Below are positions 58,111-64,000 of a stretch of DNA of 64,000 bases, one piece after another; positions within the stretch are counted from its first letter, which is position 1; every line of letters starts with the position of its first letter. The translations under genes were made by a program, and so were the position numbers. Source of the DNA: Liolophura sinensis (Eukaryota; Mollusca; Polyplacophora; Chitonida; Chitonidae); the NCBI RefSeq assembly GCF_032854445.1, contig NC_088300.1, positions 10,852,001 through 10,916,000 of the forward strand, given 5' to 3'. Below the pieces are notes generated by a model that had not been told where the DNA came from, did not search any database, and saw nothing but the letters and a program-made list of their open reading frames with translations.

Positions 58111-61100
58111 CGGTAATTGGACCCTCCTCAATGCTGCAGTTGTCAGCCTGCTGCACATCCCAGGAATGGTGGCAGTTATATGATACCGGAAGATCTCCCC
58201 CTGGAGACCAGCGAGGTATTATGGGTAGACGTTTATGCTTATTGTCTTTATGTCGTATAGACTTCCCAGTACAATGCGTGGGTATCATATCAAAGATCCC
58301 AGAGGCTAGGTGATGCGATCAGTTTCCTGATTATGGAGTACACTTACGCCACCGTCTCAGTTTCTCCGAAGCGTCTGGTATGCTGATTTCTCTGCCAGGA
58401 GGCGCTAAGGGTATCACTCTCATCTTACAGACACTGAAGTTACATAACAGAACGCATTAGCAAGTCCCCTGCGAGCTCAGGAACAGACAGTCTATACATT
58501 ATACCTGTATACATGATATACGATACATTCCATCGTGCCCTTCCTTGCTTTCTACTCAATGTGAAGTGTGGACGCAGAAATACATGAATACACCTGTGTA
58601 TTCCTGTCATTACTTTAAATATGTGATATATTGTTTATCTAAATTATCCAATGAGAACAATGAGAATGAGAGGTAAAAATTTTGGGCTGCCATACGCACA
58701 TATACGTGGACAAGAAAAGTCTACAGCTACACTTTTCCAGGTTTGAACGCAGTCCCGCCAAATCGGTAGTTTGTAGGGTGAGGTAACTATATGATTACCG
58801 TCTGTGCCCTTATGCTTGTTCATCATTCTGTATAACGAGATCATAGTGAGCGGGTTTCGTATATTAACTGATCATGTAGGGATATAACCAGTAGGCCTAT
58901 AAACCATATTAGTTTACTTTGACGATGCATGGTCGGGTGGCAGAATCTGATGGTAGAGTTACGGTCAACACGTGTACACAATAACATACTGTTGACGTCT
59001 AGGCCTACGAACTTGATATGACTGACCAAGTTTGAGATCTTCTAGCGGCTGAAATTCCAGACATAACGCCCGAAGCACAGTCGAAGTAAAGTCTAACTGG
59101 TTCTGGATCTCTACCCATGGTACTAGGGGTCAGAATTTGTAATTTGTTATTATTTGGGCATTTACATGAATAGTAGAATAAAACCCTATCTGAGGTAAAT
59201 TAACGAGGCCGTATTTCACCGGTTGGGGTTCTTGTCCTTCAGCTTATTCCTTCAGCTATGACTCACTATTGTCAAATATGTTAATGTGTAAACTAGACCC
59301 ATAAGTATTGAATGCAGACGAATATACCTTCGGCTGTGTAATATTAAATAAGTACCTGCCACAGGTTGATTGTTAAATCATATAATAAATATTTGTGGAG
59401 AACCTATTGAGCAATGTTGGTTTCATTAAAATAAATGACAATTACTTGATGCACAACACAATACCAGGGTATGGCTACACTGCGGGCTTTAGCGCAGATA
59501 GTGTTTCATTTGGAAAATAAAAAATCATGTTAAGCCATGTTCAGGTAAAGGTCTCACCAAACGATCAGCCTGGATTCATAAATACCGAGAATAAAAACTA
59601 TTTTGAAAAGACACGTATTATTATTCTGTTCAGAAGTTTCCGTTTGATTTCATCAGAAAAGAGCATCGGTTCTTATTTGTTACCGATATAGTCCAATTTA
59701 AAACTTTTTTTCAACTTTGTGGAAATCGCAATTTATGCACATGAGTTGAGATTACATCACAGAGTAAAATTTTGAAATATTTTCTGTCTTACTGAGAATA
59801 CCTTTGTATTTCCTGTTTCATCCTTCACGCAGAATTTCTACTCACAAGAAACACTGACTGAAAATACAGCTCTGGATTACTATGGAAACCTAACTGATTT
59901 CCCGTCATGATCGGCTTAACTGACAATGGCATAACTTTACATCACTCAACCAAATACTGGCCCGGGGATATTTTAGTAGCGGTCGGCGCCATAAAGTCCG
60001 TCTAGTCATGTCTTTATAAACACTATCTCTAGAGCGTTTGAAGCCACATGTGCACTTAGACATGGGAAAAGTCCATTTTCAAATTATTTCAAGATCAGTG
60101 GGGTCATTTAACTTATATTTTGTGACAGACTAGTAAAGACGACATTTCTTGACCTTTTAAAGCAATGTTTATTTTACATTGACCTTGACTTGTTTTTCCA
60201 AGGTCAATGAGCTTGTGCCTCTATTACATTGTATACACAGTAGGCCCTATCTCATGCTGTCAGATATACCCAATTCAGAAAACATGTGCAATTAGTCCTT
60301 GGAAAAATTCCATTTGTTTTCGGTATCTGGCCTATTCATCCCATGTCAATTTACGTATATTTCTGACAAGCTTACCACATGATATCTGCGCTCGTCTTAA
60401 AGCGACTTTTATCGAAATTGTGGGCCTATCACATCAGCACGTGGCCGTGTGAAAGAACCTTTAATATTGGCTTTCATTTACGTTAGCCTGTCTTGGACCT
60501 ATACATCCATTACTTTGTGCAGGTAAAGACGATACCGGTATCTCTTCAAACTGAGCTTATGGCCGAGGGTATTTAGTGCGTTACATTGTATTTACTTTAT
60601 ACATGTAGACTCCTACACATATGTTAATAAGAAAGGCTACAAAAGATAATGTGTTCAACATATTATGTTATCCAAGATCATTCGATATCTTATGTGGCCT
60701 AAATTTTAAAACGTACGTTTGGTGTTCCATTTTGGAGCATCATGATACGACAAGTTGGACTTTCTCCATTATGTCTAGCGTAGTGGCCTACTAAAACGAC
60801 CCCGGAGTCGATTTAGACAATCCGCATAAGCACAACACACCGGCGCATGACGAACATGTACCATTGACCTTGTCTAAGTTTGAACCTCAGGAAGTGTTCC
60901 CCCAGGCAGCCAGGGTTCCACCAGTTCCGCCTTGATACAGAAGGAATATCTTTCAGTGCAGCGTAAATCACCAGCCAAACAAACAGATCAACAGGTGCTT
61001 AAATTATCATACTCCATCCCCCTAATTCAGCATGGAGTTGTGTTAGGGGAAGTTGTAACCTTAAGCTATGAGGTGCGATGGAAACATTTTGTAGAGTATA

Positions 61101-62670
61101 CTCACTCAGTAGCATATTGTGTACGAAGAGCTCGTCTTTAAAGCAGACTCTTAGTTCCTTTACCGAAAAACTCTGACTCTGAAAACAAAAACTAAAAGAG
61201 AAAGGTCTGTCTTTCATCACGTCAGTTACATTACACTCCTCTCTCGTCTTAAATCTCTCCCGTCAGTTCTCAGTATTGTTTATAGCATTTATTTATCCCC
61301 TCCTTCATCTTGGCCCGACAAAATCTTCTCCCAGTCAGAGGAGCTCTTTGGTATCGGGAGATAATTCTGGTCTCACCTGTTTCCCAGATAGAGTACCCAC
61401 AATGCCCACGACATCAGATGAAGTTGCCATTCCCCTATACAGTGTCATATCACTGTCTTTAGATCAGAAATAATGTATATAATCTACTTAGAGACCACCC
61501 GCTGTTCGTCTTATCAAATTTCTGCTTTGACATTTATAGTGTTGCCTCAAACTGACAACGAGTCGATCACTAGCTTTGCTAGCTTGGTCTGTCAAATTCT
61601 GACGAGTGCCGAGCGGAAGTCTTAAAGTTGTTCAGTTCCTCTGGTTTATAAGAAGTGGTATGAAAAAGGTACCAAATCAATACATGGCTTGATACATGAT
61701 GATGGAAAATTGAAAACACAACAGAAAATTATGGTTTTTCAAATTGATGAGTACATAATGGGTACCGGTACACGAATGCCATGGAAAGATATCGAATCCA
61801 GACCCGCCATTCTGATATCTTTAGAACTATACTCATTTTAAACAGAAAAAGAGAAAAATAAGTTCTACTCTCCTCAGAAATAAAGTCTTACTATAATCTG
61901 GACCCGGCGAGTTGAATATAGACGGCATCATTCACTCAGAAGTATCCACGGACCTTTGGTGAATCCAAGTTGATTTTTTTTTTACTGTAATTGTAGTACC
62001 ATTTATTTTAATGAATTTATCTGTCAGTGGGGTTGAACAAGTTCTTTTGGTTTATGATAAACAAACAAATAAAACTTTGAAAAGTATTATATATGACAGA
62101 ATGATGATGATGAGTTTAAACAAAAGCAGTAAAAATGTTGCGAGAGTGGGTGGATCGCCAGCTCGGTAAAACGAGTGAAAGAGGTTAAATCGAACGCTGT
62201 TGATTCAGAAAGGAACACGTGGGAATATTAATCGTGTGTGGTACTTGTGGTGAGAATTTTAATGACAAAAGCAACCACGATTGGAGCCAAATCTCCATTT
62301 TCTGGAGCGGTGTCTCTGATCACTGCCGAAATAATATGTATACTGCGATTTGAACTCAATATATCAAACTCCCACTGTATCACGGCACACCTCTGAGGTT
62401 AATACCTATCTTAAGAAATGAGATGTAAGGACAATAACCTCGAGTGAACTGTGCTATACAAGAGGAAGTGTATTACTTGTGCACGTGATAAGGCGATCCG
62501 ACTGTTGAAATTGGCACAGTCAGGTTAAGTTGTTTGTCGGATGTTCAAGGCGAATCAGATGAAAGATAAAATATGTAAGTCAACTGGTTCATATGAGCGC
62601 GGTGCTTAAGCATGGTGTATCTGTTACCACATGGACGAGTTGATCCACAACTCCTGTATTGTGCAACCTC
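58111..62670. other. No supported gene; an old inverted repeat copy at 59,160-59,225
   Basis: Positions 59,160-59,225 match 8,574-8,645 reversed ('GAGGCCGTATTTCACCGGTT'). No exon was supported in the rest. Confidence 0.45.
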
Positions 62671-62671
62671 A

Positions 62672-62943
62672 CTACCGGTTTGTTTCCTGAACGATAGATG
62701 AAGTATGTAGTCTGGCACTTGTGTACCTGTGGAACTCTCTCAAAGCTGGCCAGATCCATCTGTCCGGAGTGACCCGAACACCTAAATGCCTCGCCTTCTT
62801 GTGAACACAGGCGGACGCGGGCAGCGAGAGATGTTCGTACAGGTTCACGATAAGAAGAGGGGACTCGTGGATGTTCTGTAATAGTCTGAGTGACTGTATG
62901 GTTTCATTATCAGAAGTTCTGATACCTCCACGCGAAAGCACTG
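62672..62943 (-). CDS. Possible exon, unidentified
   Basis: A minus-strand frame runs from a possible acceptor (tctacacaaaatcag) through 'LSRGGIRTSDNETIQSLRLL' and 'HLGVRVTPDRWIWPALREFH' to a stop. Codon choice (many C- or G-ending codons) looks coding. A possible donor, CACAG|GTACAC, lies near the end. No family is recognised, and no neighbouring exon could be matched in phase. Confidence 0.25.
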
Positions 62944-62949
62944 ATTTTG

Positions 62950-64000
62950 TGTAGACATTGCAGGTTCATCTCCACATACGTGTCCGAGACACCAATTATC
63001 TGTCTGTAAATGTTTATGTTTGCTTGTTTGGGGTTTTTATTTCACTTTTAAAATAGTCACTTATTTCATTAATGGAATATTTTGCGACACAAAGCGATTG
63101 TGCAAATGGTGTTAATATTTAGCCTGAGGGAGTAGACTACATCGATTCTTGTGTAAACAGTCTTCCCAGACCTCGTTAAGAGACATTTTCATGTATTATG
63201 GCATCGAGCTGGTTATGCCCAAACGACAGGTGTTGTGCCAACAGACTTTGGGTTATACAAAAGGTAGTCTATAAGGGCTGGCATGTCAGTGAAGATAGCT
63301 CCCTGGTTCCTGTTATATACAGCTGTCGCAACGTTGCGCCAGCGGCATACTGTCAGGAAATTTACGTTAGACGCAGTATGTGACTGCTTCGTCCAACATG
63401 CCAAACTAAATTGCCTCTGGACAAGAGAACCCTTTCGTCACTCTCAACGTGGGAATTTCCCCTGTAGGCACCGGAGGACATTTTATATGAAGTTTTAGCT
63501 TAAATGCATCACAGTTCTTGATGAGTAATAAAAGCCAACAAATAATATAAGATTAGTTATTTCAGAAGACGGATGTAAACAGACATAAAGAGACATAAAC
63601 GGCCACAAACTTTTTGTTCGTTGCTTGGTAACTCTATAAATCAACTTTTAATCTGATGTCGCGTCACCGGCACAACACAGTAAAATGGCTAAAAGGCAAA
63701 ACAGTGGCCTCATGACGTCAGCAGAAATATGTGCTCTCCCTATTATAGAAATAACACGCGCTTGATTGGTTCAAATATCAAATCTCAGAATCTTTGTTTT
63801 TGGTTACAACGAGATAACTTTAGCCGAAGACGTCAAATGTTGACAGGACAAAGCATGAGTAACAAAATAAGAAAACAAGTGTATGAATGACATCCACAAT
63901 TTTTTTACTGCAAAATTGTTTGGTACGAATATTTGTATATTCTACTTAAGGTACAGACACAATAGAACCATTCATTTAATTGGCCGAATGACGACTACGC
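62950..64000. other. No supported gene
   Basis: Short ORFs exist on both strands at 63,198-63,404, but neither has splice signals or motifs that decide the matter. Confidence 0.4.

Overview
The window is animal nuclear DNA, most likely from a mollusc. It has no operons, ribosome binding sites or long uninterrupted genes. Roughly ten copies of one tRNA-derived SINE are present. Its head reads like 'GCCTCCGTGGCTCAGT', its core like 'ATGCTGGCCGCCGTCGTA', and its tail like 'CACCAATCAAATAAAT'. From memory this is the V-SINE/RUDI type common in molluscs. The other content is short exons with GT-AG borders and very many tandem repeats. Species and chromosome cannot be read from the sequence.

Positions 1 to about 13,400 hold the main gene. 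It lies on the minus strand and runs off the left edge. Ten exons can be placed by splice sites and by matching intron phase. Read 5'->3' on the minus strand they encode a cysteine-rich stretch (13,404 to 10,779), then three fibronectin type III (FN3) domains, each split over two exons (10,693-8,154; 7,034-4,839; 1,114 to beyond position 1). FN3 domains begin in phase 1, except the first, and are split in phase 0. The Cys spacing, the FN3 split points and a two-Cys linker before the last FN3 domain resemble anosmin-1 (ANOS1/KAL1), a secreted heparan-sulfate-binding matrix protein. No WAP domain was found between the cysteine-rich part and the first FN3 domain. The signal-peptide exon was not identified with confidence; one weak candidate lies near 22.0 kb.

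The most unusual feature is that three of this gene's 5' splice sites (after positions 891, 6,805 and 10,508) are each the end unit of a minisatellite running into the intron. The units are copies of the exon end plus donor.

From about 13.4 to 64 kb no gene is firmly established. This part could be a long 5' intron or intergenic DNA. It holds over twenty further minisatellites with units from about 10 to 116 bp, a (TA)n(CA)n microsatellite, SINE copies of at least three kinds, and older dispersed repeats present in two or three copies. It also has a cluster of three related hairpins at 38.6 kb. A Cys-containing exon or pseudogene with 72-bp coding repeats lies at 45.8-46.25 kb, and an unassigned 119-codon ORF at 52.5-52.8 kb. 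By eye, tandem arrays fill about a quarter of the window, and several sit directly against SINE copies.
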